Positions 33,799 to 47,188 are shown, counted from the stretch's first letter. The stretch is DNA of 64,000 nucleotides from Conoideocrella luteorostrata (GCA_032433595.1 JASWJB010000020.1:186001-250000), one strand, 5' to 3'. The notes: a model not told the origin generated them from the sequence alone. Translations and numbers: made by a program.

Positions 33799-35222
33799 CT
33801 ATTTGGGATCGTACTTGGAAAATTCGTATGCTGACCAGCAGATGGCAGTGCTGGGCATAGTGGTGACAACCCTGGGGCGTATGCCTTTGAAGAATCCTCG
33901 AAGCCCCTCCCTCTGATAAAGCAGGTGACATCCACCAAGAAAACCATTCACATTACGAACTTGTGGATCAGATGAAGTGCCGCGAGTTTGCAAGATCGTC
34001 TTGATGACATCCATAGGCGTGGTTAGACCAGCCGCAAAGCCTCCAGCAACTGCTCCGGCCAAGCAGTGTGTCAGCGGGTCGTAGTCTTTCTCTGGATTCA
34101 TGGTAGTCGAAATGGATTCATAAGCGAGGAACTGTAGCGCGGTAAACGGCACCGTCATAGACAATGTCGTCGGATACGATATATAGAAGGCGCCGATGCC
34201 TTCATTTCGGTAAACGTATTTCGCGCAATCTACCATGGATCGATACATCTTGCTTGAATCTTGAATTTGCATTCGTTGTTTGATGACTTGTTGGACGCAA
34301 AGTTAGCCTTATTCATAGCCATAGGGCCATGCACAGTGTAGTGGGATTGAAAATGCGCACCGTCAAATGGATTCATGAAAGCATCGCTGGCGATAGTAGC
34401 AGCAGCTCCGCTAGTGGCTGTCACATAGCCAATGTTAGATATTAGACGTCAAACAAACAAACTTTCACCGTGGTTGAAAGCATTGAATCACCAGCGTTTG
34501 ACATGCGTTTCTACTTACCGGCAGCTAAAGGATGGTGAACGCCAGCCTGGTTTCCCCCCATGGCATGCTTGACAGCCTCGTATGTAGCAAAGTACACTGC
34601 ATGTGCCGGGCCTAGAAAAGTTCAACTTAGCAAACATCTTAGGTTTGAGCGAATGAGTACATAGGCAGAATAATACCTGCTCCAACGATAACACTAGACA
34701 TTCCACGCCACAAACTGAAGAAGCCTTCACTTGACGCCATCTGATATGTACTGCGGAGAACACCGGTGTAAGCCGTAGTAGAATTAGGATTGAGGACCTG
34801 CATTCGTGTCTGGAATCCAGTTGGTCAGCGTCACGAAGTGATTTTGGAGATGATCAGCAGTGTCGATATTGGCAAATCTGCATTGGTTTAATCCGGGTGC
34901 TGCGTAAAGTGCCATACCTTTATCGCATCGATTGGATACATGACCGTATGCTCCTAAACATTGATCAGCGTCATTCGTTTGAGAGAAACACATGTTCACC
35001 CTAATATACTAGACACAGGGGTGAGGAGTAGCAACTCATGACGTACCGCGATACCTGCGAATGCTCCGGCTGCCATATTTTGCAGCAAGGAGAAATTTGG
35101 AGGGAGGGATTCGTAGCTGCACACCCAAGGTGGGAGCGCGTCAGTACTTTAAGTGTAAATGGAGAAAGCAAGGAGACAATATACTCATAATCCTCGCCTG
35201 GCTCGGCACTTGGCTGGGCCAT
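33799..35222 (-). CDS. MRS4: Mitoferrin, mitochondrial iron carrier (MRS3/MRS4 type)
   Basis: Seven exons on the minus strand: 35222-35185, 35116-35047, 34953-34918, 34809-34677, 34611-34519, 34417-34361 and 34286-33799 (304 residues). The product shows the three mitochondrial carrier repeats with their signatures YPIDAIKTRMQ, NPFDVIKQRMQ and TPMDVIKTILQ. The start of the carrier core, YESLPPNFSLLQNMAAGAFAGIAEH, is that of Mrs3/Mrs4 rather than other carriers. The protein imports Fe2+ across the inner membrane for heme and Fe-S synthesis. The third exon is only 12 codons. The ATG at 35222 is the first in frame; the frame stays open about 40 codons further upstream without a Met, so an additional 5' exon is possible. 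Confidence 0.92.
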
Positions 35223-36550
35223 TTCGGCCACAGCTTCAGAAGCTCTGCCGAAGCCTTTAGAGTCGAGGGCAGCCAGATTGCCAGCGGTTGTGCCGAAGCA
35301 GTCGATCGAGGGGAGTTCGAATCGCGGTCAATGGCTAGTTCCGTGGATGAACGAAACTTTGCTGACGTAGCGCTGGTTAGGATGTGGGTGCTGATTTGGA
35401 GGCTCAGGTCGCGATGCTGCGTTGTCGGGTACGATGTATCGAAGGAGATCAAGTAACACTTCAAGAGAAAGAGGAAAAGAACGATATTGCCAGGCCAGTG
35501 GGTGGAATGATATCAAGAAGCATGCCTTAGTACGCAGTTGGAGGGCAACAATAGACCAGACCATTAAATTGCAAAGTAATCCACGATACTGAGTTGGTTT
35601 GGGTGAGGCCAGTTAGTAATAAAAAATTCGGTGACAGGTGCTCCGTTCACGGCCTCGGAGTCCGGCGCAAACCCAGCAACCTCTGCTTGTATGAGCCAGC
35701 GTAGGCAGTACTCCGCAGACCAGCAACACCAGTACTATACTGAGTGAGTGGGCGGTGTGTATGTTTAAGGCTTAGCATCTCGCTGCTCCCTAAGTACACG
35801 CAAGTTGAGCCGTGAGGGCCTAATCCCGTGACCAGCAATGGCACAACCGGCTGGACTTATCATATGTGAAAATTATTGTTCGACTGAGACCTAACCATCC
35901 TGACATTCGCCTAGCTGAGTTTTCATCTCTCTATTAAAATTCGAAATATCTAATACGCAGTAAATGCTTTGACGTCTGTCCGGCTAAATTCTAATGCCCC
36001 AGTCTGAGTAGCTCCATAGCGGCGATAGTGCTCCGAGCTACTACGGAGTACAGTTGTCTCGGCCCTCTCAGCCTCGGCTTTAGTACACCTAGCTATGTCA
36101 AAATAACAGCAACTACCAATTCAAGTCATCGCACTGAACTGTTCAGCAAAGTGTGCTTGCATATCTATTTAAAACGATCTTAATTCTTAGTTAGGTCCAG
36201 TAGTTTGAACTGAGGATGACAGCACCGTCATCCGTCCCAACGAGATTTACCGACAATATTCAGCTAATGAATTATTGTTAGTGAGCAAGCCAAATGACGA
36301 GATGATGTTTGTATACTCCGTACTCCGTACAGTACACTAAATTAGAGCAAGTCATACGCCGTAATGCATCAGCTAATTATAGACACTTCCCCAGCAGTCA
36401 TATGACACTACTTGTTTTACAGGGTTGGTGCGTTAGTTCACTGATCCTTTTCGTTCGGATCAAGCCAGCAAAATCCCGAGGTACTATCGCTGAAGACGCT
36501 AAGTAGTGGCGCTCTGGGGACGCTTGTTTTTATAACTTAAAGCTATGCCT
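35223..36550. other. Intergenic region upstream of mitoferrin
   Basis: These 1.3 kb include the mitoferrin promoter and the ATG9 3' UTR. Three TACGGAGTA/TACTCCGTA motifs lie at 36042, 36314 and 36321, the last two overlapping. No GATA cluster or other iron-regulatory site was convincingly identified. The 107-codon minus ORF at 35141-35464 overlaps mitoferrin exon 1 in another frame and is not supported. Confidence 0.5.
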
Positions 36551-39305
36551 CTACACTACGCCTCCACGGCGACTGTGCTGCGCTTGTCGTAACTGATATA
36601 TGAGCCCCAGCACGCCATCTTCTCGCTCCTCGAGGTTTCTCGAGCTATTCTCTCGGCTCAGCCCGTTACCCGGTGACGTTTCCCAAGTAGATTCCCCCAA
36701 TATCCCACCCCCGTCATAGGCATCATCGCCGTTCTCGTCCTGCTCATCCTCTTCCTCAACAGCCCCCTGTCCATCATTTCCGTAATTCGTGTTGTGTTCG
36801 GCAATGTGACTCTCTTCATGAGAGACACCTCTGTGCTGACGGGGTCGATGAAAACTTCTTGCTCCAAACAAGGGAGCTGGTTGGTTATGCGGGTCCAATA
36901 ACGCTGATGCCATGGGGGACAATTGCGGCCTCGCCGGAGTCACTGCTCTACCCGTTTTCTGAAACAGGGAATTGATTGTACGACCTCTGTTTTTCACCAT
37001 ATCAGGATGAACCATGTTCGTGCCCTGTGTGTCCGTCGCAAGAGACGGTGAATTCAAGCTAGGGAATACCGGCGGCGGATGAAACTGGCCCCGACCACCT
37101 GGTGGCATATGTCCTGGAATACCAGTTTTAGGATTAATGACATAATTGTCTAGAAATCCGTAGTAAGATGCGGCCATCTTTCCATGTTTGGTAGAATAAT
37201 AGTCTTCCCTAACATCATAGTTCGCCCTTTGCTGACCAGCTTGTCCCACTCCCTTTTTGAAATCAAAGATGGCGAATGAACAGACGTAGCCAAGCCCATC
37301 CACATGAACAGTAAACTCGCGGAAGAAGTCAACAGCTTGTTCCGCACACTTGGGTAGGGAAAAGAACAGAAGCATCGGTGTTGTAATGATGCCAAAAATT
37401 TCTTCCAAGAAGATTACAACTTTCATCTTATATAACTCAGAGAACTCTTTCTTGACCTCGAAGCTATGAAGTCGTCCCTGCCAGTGATCCGGCATGTAAT
37501 GTGTATATTCAATAACGTTGTGTAGCGCGTACTCGGGATTGAATACGCTAGTCTCCTCGGAAACCATTCCCCGGGTAACAGCCCATATACCTCCAAAAAC
37601 ACCGAGATAGAACAAGACTGTTCTATCTTTAGTAATTTCGAAGCCAAGGAACAATTCAGAGTCTAGTAAAGTGCAGACAGCAAGTACAGCCGTAATGGCT
37701 CCGGACATGAATGACACGCTTCGGGCAACTTCTTCTGTCATCCGTTTAGGAAATTGGTCAACGTAACGGGTCGCAAACGGGAATGACATATTGAGCCTCT
37801 CATAGAATATATGGGGTAATTCGTTGAATTCCCTAAATTTCCATTCTGCTAGTGCTGTATATTTCCGAGTAGCTGCCAATTTCGGATCTTTTTGATATTC
37901 CTACCCATTACTGAATTAGCGTTTGTGTTTAGCACAATGAGTGATATCATAAAAGACTTTTAATCAAGGCTCACATTATAGTACGTGAAAAAGTACACAA
38001 CGACAACATAAGCGAGAACCACTGGCGCAAAGATAAGGTTCAAGAATCCGGCGAAATACAACCGTTGTCGCAGCTTTTGGCTCAGGAAAGATCGTCTATC
38101 GGCACGCAAAAAGTCTTGTCTTACTTGGCCAAACTCATTGAATGCCATGTCAAGGATACAGTAGTGTAGATACCATTCCATGGTCTTAGAGAAGAGTTGC
38201 TTGCCCCGAATGAATGGCAGCGGAAGCGAGAGGTCCAAGACATCTTTATTGATCATGGCAATAAGGAAATTTTCTTTCCGCATTAGACGATTAGCTATGT
38301 CGTGAGCATCGAGTCTCTCTTTGGATTGGCTTCCAATATAGCGGCGAAGACTGCGCGGGATATTAGTCGCAGTTTTCGGGTTATCGTCACGTAACGTCAT
38401 GATTCGAGCAACAATATCTTGCCAAGATACCGTCTGCATATCTTGCTCTGGAATCTCAAGAAGATATATAAAGAAGTCCTTAACGTAGATTAAGCGACGG
38501 ATTTCGTAGATATACTGTAGAGACTTCCACACAAAGAAGAATGTGTATAGCCAAGTTCCGAGGTTCCAGGCAACCGACATCTTTCCAAAACACTGCTTGA
38601 TGACAACCTGTCTCAAGGACTTACTCTCAGGAACCTTGCTATAGTCGACACATTGAGTAAGGAATGTCAATAAAACCGCCACAAAGAAGGTTTTCCTTCC
38701 TAGTATTAGCATTATAATACAGATTCGGAAATGAAATGTACTTACGCAAGCCAAAATACATTTGTAAGAAGAATACAATATAAACCTCCGCCCTCATAGT
38801 AGTCATAAACATCGCGCATGAAGCTATCGAGGTTCGAAATGTTGGCCCATCTCCAGAGGGCTTTCTCCCTACCCCCGCCGGGAACCATGTCTCTCGTGAG
38901 AGACCTGGGTTGTGATAGTCCGACAGCCCCTCGATCCCAGTTGTGAGGTCTCTGTTGCATAGTGGCTGCATCGCACCGTGCCTTCACTTGCCTATCGAGT
39001 TTGCCTGGATGTGAAACCGGAGGACCTCGAGGTTTGCGAGGTGGTTCTGGAGGAATCAGGCCTGGCTGCGCGTTGGTCTCCACGAGAAGTGACGCCGGAA
39101 CGTCATTTTCAACATCCTCTTCGTGATTTAGCCACCGAGATGCACCTGATGGTAAGAACTTTCGTGGCGTAGTACGTCTAGTATCTTGAATTGAAGTTTC
39201 GACAGTAGTTTGGCTACTTGCAACAGCTAGGTTCTCCGCCTCAGCATAGTTGAAATGATGCAACAAGTTCTCCTCATCTGGGTTATATGAGTTTTTTCGT
39301 GGCAT
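36551..39305 (-). CDS. ATG9: Autophagy-related protein 9 (lipid scramblase)
   Basis: Exons 39305-38746, 38695-37975 and 37900-36551 give 876 residues. The N-terminal cytosolic region is variable and Pro-rich (about 95-130). The conserved core starts near [22 protein letters not shown] and continues with TM segments ([21 protein letters not shown]...[10 protein letters not shown]), [19 protein letters not shown] sequence and [19 protein letters not shown]. Then come more TM segments and a [13 protein letters not shown] tail. Atg9 vesicles seed the phagophore, and the trimer scrambles lipids. The intron 1 acceptor is GAAG, chosen because it alone keeps the frame. The start at 39305 is the first ATG in frame, and an extra upstream exon cannot be excluded. 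Confidence 0.92.
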
Positions 39306-40313
39306 GATTATGTCATCGCCCTCCGGAAGTTTCAGTATCGTATTTTGAGCTAGGCAAGCCTGCAGAAAAGTTTTCTTTAGTTGTTGAAAGAAGTTCCTTA
39401 TTACGACGGGAGTAAAACTGGTCTCCAGATATGCCGACCATGTGCTGCATGCCGGTCGCAGAAAAAAATCACTTCGTCTTTTGCAAGCCTTCAAATTCGG
39501 TCATCTCCTATCGCACGTAATCGACTTCGATTGCGTTGTTTCGTGCCAACGCTGTAACATGGTCGTCCGTTAGGAGGCTGTTGATGTGCAGTCGCCTCAA
39601 ACTTTAACTTCGCACCGAGTAGTTATGGAGTTCTTGCGGTAGAGCATGTCACACGAGGCACAAGGGTTAGCCATCAGGAGGCTACGACGGCGTGACTGAC
39701 CAGCTCCACCCAAATCCCCACCCTTTGCTAGCATATCATGTGCACCTTGACTACTAGTTAGTTAGCTTACGACTAGACTACTCCGTAGAAATACTTGTAT
39801 TTCACAGTCATGCTGCGAAAATCTAACGGAAGCGCGAGGAGTACTGAACAGCCCATCAAGAGCATGACCTTTTTCTTTTCCTTTTTCTTGTTCCTTAGTA
39901 ATATGATGGAAATAAATGCCAGCATTAGTAGTAATAATGGGTTTGTCAAGTACTGCTCCTGGGACGTCGAGTAACGGCAAAAAGCCGGTTATTATTATAT
40001 GTCCGCGAACGCCAGTTGGTTAGTTACCGCTTACCCGAAACAGCGTGCTTAATTACTTCAGACCATGAGATCGTTCGTAACCCTCCATGGCTGGCCCCCT
40101 CCCAGAAAACAGTGGTCGAGCTTTTTTACGATTTTGCATTGCCAAAAGTCTCCTTTCGACACCAGGGATACCTCCTAAAGCTGGTTATAGTAACAAAGGC
40201 TCTCAGTCTGGTTTCGCTATTATCATCACCTAGCAGAAATATGGCCATTTCGAACTACCCACTCCGAGACGAATATTCCTAATCCACATAAAAGCATTCG
40301 AGAATATCGAACC
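39306..40313. promoter_or_regulatory. Divergent promoter region of ATG9 and COG6
   Basis: These 1.0 kb lie between divergent start codons. A TACTCCGTA motif lies at 39779. ORFs here (39762-39980, 40016-40282) have no recognisable similarity. Confidence 0.45.
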
Positions 40314-42442
40314 ATGGTGTCCGAGTCACAGGTCCACCAGAAAGGACGCTCCGATCCTAGGACAATAGACGCCGAGCATCTGAATTCTGAGAATATCGTG
40401 CTGATGACCTCTGCTAGGAGCTCGAATTCTCTCTCCCAGAAGGTTGCATCGGTTCTTTCTACATCATTCTCTGATGCGGAATTTCGCGAAGCCCTCTCAT
40501 TACTTGATCAACGATGCCTTACAAATGACGCAAAAGCTAGACGGCAGATCAGGCTTGATCTTCAACGGGATGTAATAATTTGCAATGGGATCGTCATCAA
40601 TAGCTTTGGGTGCGTCTCAGAGGTTTGTGCTACCCTGTCTTCCCAATTTTTTCAGCACAGAAAGGCGGCCATTAACAATCGATAAAGCAACTGCGTAGCG
40701 TCAAGTTCATTCTGGATAAGGTGAACACAGAATATGAAGACATGAAGTCGCAGGTAGCTTTGGCCCAAGTAGAGACAGCATTGGCCTTACATGAGACCAC
40801 ATCTCTCTTGGATAAGCGTGAACTACTTTCCATGAAACAAAGCGTTCTGTCAATCTTCCAAGATCGATTTATCATGACTGATGTTGAGATCGCGTCTTTG
40901 ACCTCAACTGCTGAGCCGGTTGACGAGCGGTTTTTCAGCGCCTTATATAAAGCAAAGAAAATAAGTAAAGACTGTGAGATATTACTCGGTCTTGAAAATC
41001 AAGCATTTGGCTTAGATTTGATGGAGCAAACGTCCAAGCACCTGAACTTCGGGTTTCAAAAACTGTACAAAGGAATACAAAGGGAATTCAAGACATTAAA
41101 CCTCGAGAATCCACAAATGAGCGCTTCAATCAGGCGATCCCTACGGGTGTTGGCGGAACGTCCATCTCTTTTTCAAAGCTGCCTTGACTTCTTCTCTGAA
41201 GCCAGGGAACGCATACTTTCAGAAGCGTTTCATATCGCCTTGACAGGCACTGCACCATCTGGGACTAATGATCATTCCGTCAAGCCAATCGATCTCGCTG
41301 CCCATGATATATTGCGCTATGTAGGGGACATGTTGGCTTGGGTACACTCGGCAGCGGTCAGCGAGCGCGAGGCCCTCGAGGTTTTGTTTGTTGCGGAAGG
41401 CGAAGAGCTCGCAAAAAGTCTAAAGTCTGGCCCGGAAATTTGGCAGCATTTACCGCATAACGACGGAAGCGAAAGCGAATTTAACACTGTCAGTACCCTC
41501 GGCGATCTTGTTGATAAAGATATGTCTGGAACTGCCAGGCTGCTTCGCCAGCGTGTTGAACAGGTCATCCAAGTGAACGAAGAGATCATTCCAGCTTACA
41601 AAGTTGCTACTCTACTTGGCTTCTATCTCACCACCTTCGAAAAGATGATAGGTTCGGCGTCAAATCTTGTAGAGTGTATCCGAAGTTCAAAGGCTGAGGC
41701 ATTACGACAATTTCGATCGCTGATTAAGGACAATATTGCCGTTATACATGGCGACTCTCAAAAAGTCTCGGTAGATCTAGTACCACCAACATTCCTCATT
41801 GAGGCTCTAAATCAGCTCACAGCTATCATGCAAACTTATGACTCGTCGTTGTCATCGTATGAGAACCGCGAATCCGAATTTGAAGGTGTAATGTCTGACG
41901 CATTTGAGCCCTTTTTGTCTGGATGTGACAACATGGCAAGGCTTATGACTCCCCTCAAGCGGTCTATCTTCACTGTCAATTTCAGCCTTGTGGCGGAGAA
42001 GTGCCTTGCCCAATCCAGCTTCACGGAGAGACGAGCAGAGCAACTCCGCCAGAACATCAAACATGAGGCAGCAAAAATTGTAGAGAGCCAATATGAGTTC
42101 TTTCGTGTGGAGTCCGGCTTGGACCCGGCAATTTTCAGCAGGGACAATGGCTTGACTAAGATCAGGTCTTATGTAGACCAAGATATCTTAGTAAGAGCGA
42201 GCCAGCATCTGGACGAATTCCTCCCCTCTGCTTTGACAGACGCCATTGATAGAATTAGGTACCTACAAGATGCAGTGTTGGCTCGTCAAATTACTGCGGA
42301 GGCAGCAGAGCTGTTCTGCAGAGATTTCGAGAATCTGGAGCTGGAGGTGGATCGACAGGATAGTGACACCGTCGGCGGCAATGGTAGTTTACGATCGGTT
42401 TTCCCACGGACCTCTGCGGAAATTCGTGTCTTACTTTCCTGA
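40314..42442 (+). CDS. COG6: Conserved oligomeric Golgi complex subunit 6
   Basis: Exons 40314-40622 and 40688-42442 give 687 residues. The intron (GTTTGT...ATAAAG, phase 0) rejoins FGCVSE to QLRSVKFILDKV, the N-terminal Cog6 coiled coil. Further conserved blocks are QDRFIMTDVEIASLTS, FFSALYKAKKISKDCEILLG, ASIRRSLRVLAERPSLFQSCLDFF and AHDILRYVGDMLAWVHSA. The COG complex tethers retrograde intra-Golgi vesicles; subunit 6 sits in lobe B. Length matches the fungal family. The AAG acceptor is unusual but is the one that keeps the conserved helix intact. Confidence 0.93.
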
Positions 42443-43132
42443 TACAGGTTACCAATTGTGATGAATATAATGGACCGAAAAATTATAGGTGTGGGTAAAC
42501 AAGTCATCATATTTGCAACCTTGCGGTGAATACCTTACTAGGCGAATAAGAGGTTATGTGTCTACCAATGGTTCATTATTCGTCTCAGCGCCTCTATATT
42601 TAAAGTAGTTAACGGCTTGTGAACTCCGTGAGATTCATATCATCTTTGTTCCAAGAGGAAGAAGGCACGAATTGCAGCCAGTGCTCTTTTGGTCTTTTGA
42701 CAAATGCAGTTTAGTGCTTTGCACTCCAGTTCGACGACGTGGCTGTGTGTACGGAGTACGGAGTACTGAATACATACGTCTGCAGAAGCCCTAGCTAGTC
42801 CGACAAGGCCCTGCTGTCTCGGCGGCAGTCCACTCCACCTTACGTCACCAACCGAATCCAACCCGTTAATGCCCAGTTTATGGAAGGTTATGCTAGTGCT
42901 TTCAGCAACCTTTGACTTACCAGGAGCGAACAGCACACTCCAAACAGGCCTTGCGGTACATTGCAGGAGCCATCATACATCTGACGACGCAATCATCTTG
43001 GTAGACAACGACATTGGGTCACCAGATACCGCAGCGCCAAAAGAAACGAAACCGTAACATACCCAGCCTGAATTGCAACGTCAACCAGCCTAATTCGTCT
43101 GTGCAGCCTAGCATGCCATCAACGGCGATATC
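42443..43132. other. Intergenic region between COG6 and the AAA ATPase gene
   Basis: These 690 bp contain two overlapping TACGGAGTA motifs (42750 and 42757). I see no gene. The right end contains the promoter and leader of the AAA ATPase. Confidence 0.5.
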
Positions 43133-45731
43133 ATGCTGAGAAACAAAACTTTCGCTGCGCTGCAGAAGACGTACGATGACAGCTATCTGAGCTGCTCAAC
43201 GGCTGTGTACTATGAAAGTCAGGTTTGTTATATATCCGCCTCCGTCAACCCTTTGAACAATCATTGATATCTTTACTGACGTGAAGATTTGTCTAGGGAG
43301 CCGAGGTAGAGGCAACGCGCCACTGGAAGCACGCCCTCGAACAAATATACGAACACCGAGCCACAAAGGCCACGCCAGGCTATGGGCCCCAAAACGATAC
43401 TGAAAAGGCTTTGACCGAGGCTCTGAAGCAGCTAGAACTACAATGCAAGGAGAGAATCGATCTTCTGGAGGCCCTTCGTGTCTCTCGGCGGGAGGGATCA
43501 CCGTCAATACCTACTACAAAGGCATCAAAGTCACCCACTCGCAATATGAATAGTAGCGACAATCACTCGAAAGGCTCCATAGGGCAGGGAACCATCCCGG
43601 CAGTGGCGTACTCAGAACTATCACGCCCTACACTTCCAAGTCGGCCATTACTTCCCGTTCGAGCCTCATCGAGTCAAACGAACCCTTCTAATGCGAGCGG
43701 CAGCGGTCACAATTATGAGGCCGATCCGACCTTCACCGCCAAGTCGAGATCAAAATCGCCTAATCTACCAATTAGATCTGATAAGACTTTGCGTTCTCCA
43801 AGTCCAGAGAAGCACACTATGCGCACAACTTTGCGCTCTGGGAGATTCAACGACAAATCCAATAAAGCGACCCGGAAATCCCACAAGCCAGCGGCCGAGG
43901 GACCCAGTAAAGCCGCTACGCTCGCATGGAGCGCTTTAGGGTCGCGTGACCGACAGTTCAACGCATCTTCCCAGAATGGAGCTTCATCCACATCTCAATT
44001 GGTCTCACGGCAGAACATAGATCAGGCAAGGCCTATTTTCCCTCCATTGCAATGGGATAGTCACTCTAGACGTCTTATGACATCTCGAGAGATAGAAAAT
44101 TGTGTTAATGGGCAGCCAACTACGATTTCCAGGCATTCTGACGAATATCCACAATCTACATCCTCTCACTTGTCTGTCTCTGCAGCCTCAAGTGCTTTGA
44201 ACTCATTATCCCAACAAGATTTGCCTGTAGATCAATCCTCTAACAGATATGAGCGAGTTTCCTCGGCTCGGATCGGTGTAGCAGTGGGACCTGGCTCGAA
44301 GGCCATCCAAGACAATAAAGCTGATGGATTCTCGCCTGTAGATGATTCCGGAGATACATCAGAAAGAAAAAATGTTTCTGATAGCCCGGTGAGGCGAAAA
44401 GCGATAGCCAAACGACCAGTTCAATCGTCGCTGTCTTCATCCAAAAACAGTAACAAGGAACAGAGCCGTGATGCTCGCCATCAAGGCCGTCAGAATCTGT
44501 CGCAGCTGGAGAACAACTCGAGCGGGTCTGAGGACGTTAAATTCCAGACATCTTCTGGGATACGCTCAACAAAGTCTAAGGAGCGTACCGGAAAGCCTGG
44601 CGTGCACTTCATGTCATCCAATGACACTAGTTCTGACGATAGTTCAAGTGATAGCACCTGGAATAATAGGAAGGCGTCAATTCTCAAGAATTTGCCACCC
44701 GGTGTGGACGAAGGTGCAGCAAAGCAAATATTAAACGACATTGTTGTTCAAGGCGATGAGGTTCGCTGGGGAGATATTGCTGGATTGGAAATCGCCAAAA
44801 ATGCCCTTCGGGAAACTGTCGTCTATCCTTTCCTTCGTCCGGACCTTTTTATGGGTCTTCGCGAACCAGCAAGAGGTATGCTACTATTTGGCCCTCCAGG
44901 GACTGGTAAAACAATGCTGGCACGAGCTGTGGCCACGGAATCTAAATCTACATTCTTCTCTATTTCAGCAAGCAGCTTGACAAGTAAGTATCTGGGAGAA
45001 TCAGAAAAGTTGGTTCGCGCATTGTTTGGACTAGCTAGGTCACTGGCCCCAAGCATCATCTTTGTTGATGAAATTGATTCGCTGCTATCGCAAAGATCTG
45101 GATCTGGAGAACACGAGGCTACGAGGAGAATAAAAACGGAGTTTTTAATTCAATGGAGCGATCTACAACGGGCAGCAGCGGGGAGAGAAACTACGGACAG
45201 GGATAAGGAACGAGGGGATGCAAACAGAGTTCTAGTTCTGGCTGCGACCAATTTACCTTGGGCAATTGACGAAGCAGCTAGACGAAGATTCGTTAGACGG
45301 CAATACATACCCTTGCCTGAGCCACACACCAGGGAAACACAGTTACGGACTCTATTAGGGCAGCAAAAACACGGTCTGTCCGCGGCAGACATTGAAAGGC
45401 TAGTAGGATTGACAGACGGTGAGTCACAGGTGGCATACTTTTCTAACGTGATGACCCTGTCCTCAACTTTCCTCAAACACAAGCTAACGTTACTTTTGGG
45501 CTATGCTTAGGGTTCTCAGGTTCGGATATTACAGCGCTGGCGAAAGACGCCGCTATGGGTCCACTGCGGTCCCTAGGAGAAGCATTGCTTCACATGACTA
45601 TGGATGACATCCGGCCAATTATCCTTCTCGACTTCGAGGCCAGCCTAGGCATGATCCGGCCCAGTGTTAGCAGGACGGGCTTGAAGGAGTATGAGGACTG
45701 GGCACGGGAGTTTGGCGAGCGGGGGGGTTAA
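43133..45731 (+). CDS. Spastin/Sap1-like AAA ATPase of the meiotic clade
   Basis: Exons 43133-43222, 43297-45418 and 45511-45731 give 810 residues. An MIT-like helical N-terminus spans exons 1 and 2 and ends in [18 protein letters not shown]. Then comes a Ser-rich disordered region (about 105-500) and the AAA cassette: [18 protein letters not shown], Walker A GPPGTGKT at 562-569, Walker [11 protein letters not shown] around Asp621-Glu622 and the arginine-finger region [13 protein letters not shown]. After the intron come [20 protein letters not shown] and the C-terminal Vps4-type helix. Relatives are microtubule severing (spastin, fidgetin) or yeast Sap1/Yta6. All catalytic residues are present. 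The ATG at 43133 is the first usable one, but an additional 5' exon is possible. Confidence 0.85.
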
Positions 45732-46138
45732 GATAACAGAGAATAATACGGGACAGGTGGAGAGCGTTGCCAGATGGTGCATATTTATGTTTATGCTCGC
45801 CGTCTATTATATTGACAGTAAGCGCGGTTGAGCCCCATCACAGGTGATTATTACTCTCATACCCATGTTGCTGAAGAATGCAATATATCATACCTATTGA
45901 TGAGTCAGACTTATCTATCCTACAAATTCCGCTCTCAATAGTTTCATCGATTTGATAATGCGAGACGAGTTTTTTGTCGCTTCCAGCCTTTGATTGAAAG
46001 TAAAACTCGTCGTCGGTACTCTGCTGTGGTCATGAGTAACGCCGATTGCACTCCTTGGACCGAGGTGCTTTTACCACTGCAACGCGGTCACAATACAAGC
46101 ATAACAGGATCGTCTTTGGCTCCCAGGATCACCATTAA
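45732..46138. other. Intergenic region between convergent AAA ATPase and uS17m genes
   Basis: These 407 bp are presumed 3' UTRs. I see no other structure. Confidence 0.5.
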
Positions 46139-46608
46139 TCAATTAGCCATTTTGGCCGACTTCCGCTCGTCCTTTGCAGCCTTCTTGGCTTCTCTTTCTG
46201 CTATCCGTTCTTGCAGTGTTGGAACGGGGGGCCGTTGGTCGGTGGCAACCCCAAAAGGCGCAATAATGTGTTTCACAACGTGTCGCTTGTGACGTGAGGT
46301 CGGCCAGCCCGGTACAATTGATACAACATCGCCTGTTCGTAGCGAAGATTTCGGGTCATGAACAAGATAATGTTTTGGGTTGGCAAACCACTAGTGAGAT
46401 TGTCAGTCAAGTCAGGGTCGGCAACGCATTTGTTGCAAGGCAAATGTTCCAAGATGGTTAGAGCTTGCCTCACCTTGTTCACAACTTTGTTCCATCTCTG
46501 TCCCCCGACCCGGACTTTGACAGTCTTCTGCATTAGTCCTGCGGAAACCACGACGCCGTGAAGTTCATGAGTCACGCGACATGCTGCTTTAGCAATTTGT
46601 GAGGACAT
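46139..46608 (-). CDS. MRPS17: Mitochondrial small-subunit ribosomal protein uS17
   Basis: Exons 46608-46474 and 46390-46139 give 128 residues with a phase-0 intron (GTGAGG...ACTAG). The OB-fold block HELHGVVVSAGLMQKTVKVRV is typical of uS17. Splicing joins WNKVVNK to WFANPKHYLVHDP, followed by LRTGDVVSIVPGWPTSRHKRHVV, the conserved second half. The tail EREAKKAAKDERKSAK is the extension seen in fungal mitochondrial S17. It binds the 5' domain of the mitochondrial small rRNA. There is no classical long presequence, as in other fungal uS17m. It is divergent from NEP1 with 580 bp between the starts. Confidence 0.92.
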
Positions 46609-47188
46609 TTTCGCCGTTCATGCCCCAATTAACAAGGTGTAGATTGATAGTTAGCAGCTTTGGGCTCTCAGGCGGTTTTCGATCATCTGCTTATTTCTAG
46701 TGTCGAAATGAGTTATATGCGCTAAAGGGCTGAAAGTTGTATGTCGATTACTTGCGCGTAATGGCGCCATGCGAGGGGCCAAAGCGAATGATTGATGGTA
46801 ATTAGTTTGTCTGTTCAAGGGGTCACAGGCTCGAGGAAGCAGACCTGTTTTTGTCCCTTTCTGCCGCTGGCAGTGACATGAGTAGTTTAGCTCGTCGCTT
46901 GCTAGTTCAGTTTCCGAATGTCAGCCAATGGCAGCACTTGCTGTGGGGTAGCACTGAACGCGATCCGAACCTGTGAGGCTAGTGGGGTGTGCCGAAAGTT
47001 TCTCATGAGACATCGACTCAATTTTACAACAACCGGTGCGTTTTGCTTCAGAAGCTCGTGCATCCCATCCGTGAGTAAAGCGCCGCTCTGTACTATAACT
47101 ACGAACGCTGTGATATCTGGGGTCCATAAGTCTGATTACTGATTCTGTCAACAGCACTTGAAGCCCCAAGATCACATCAAGCAACACG
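46609..47188. promoter_or_regulatory. Divergent promoter region of MRPS17 and NEP1
   Basis: These 580 bp separate the start codons of two ribosome-related genes. I see no gene in it. A promoter function is inferred from position. Confidence 0.45.

Noticed and set aside
35310..35330. GTTCGAATC match to a tRNA T-loop
   Set aside because: The flanking bases do not form a T-stem and no D- or anticodon arm is present. It lies just upstream of mitoferrin.
35141..35464. 107-codon minus-strand ORF over mitoferrin exon 1
   Set aside because: It overlaps a well-supported exon in another frame and has no family similarity.
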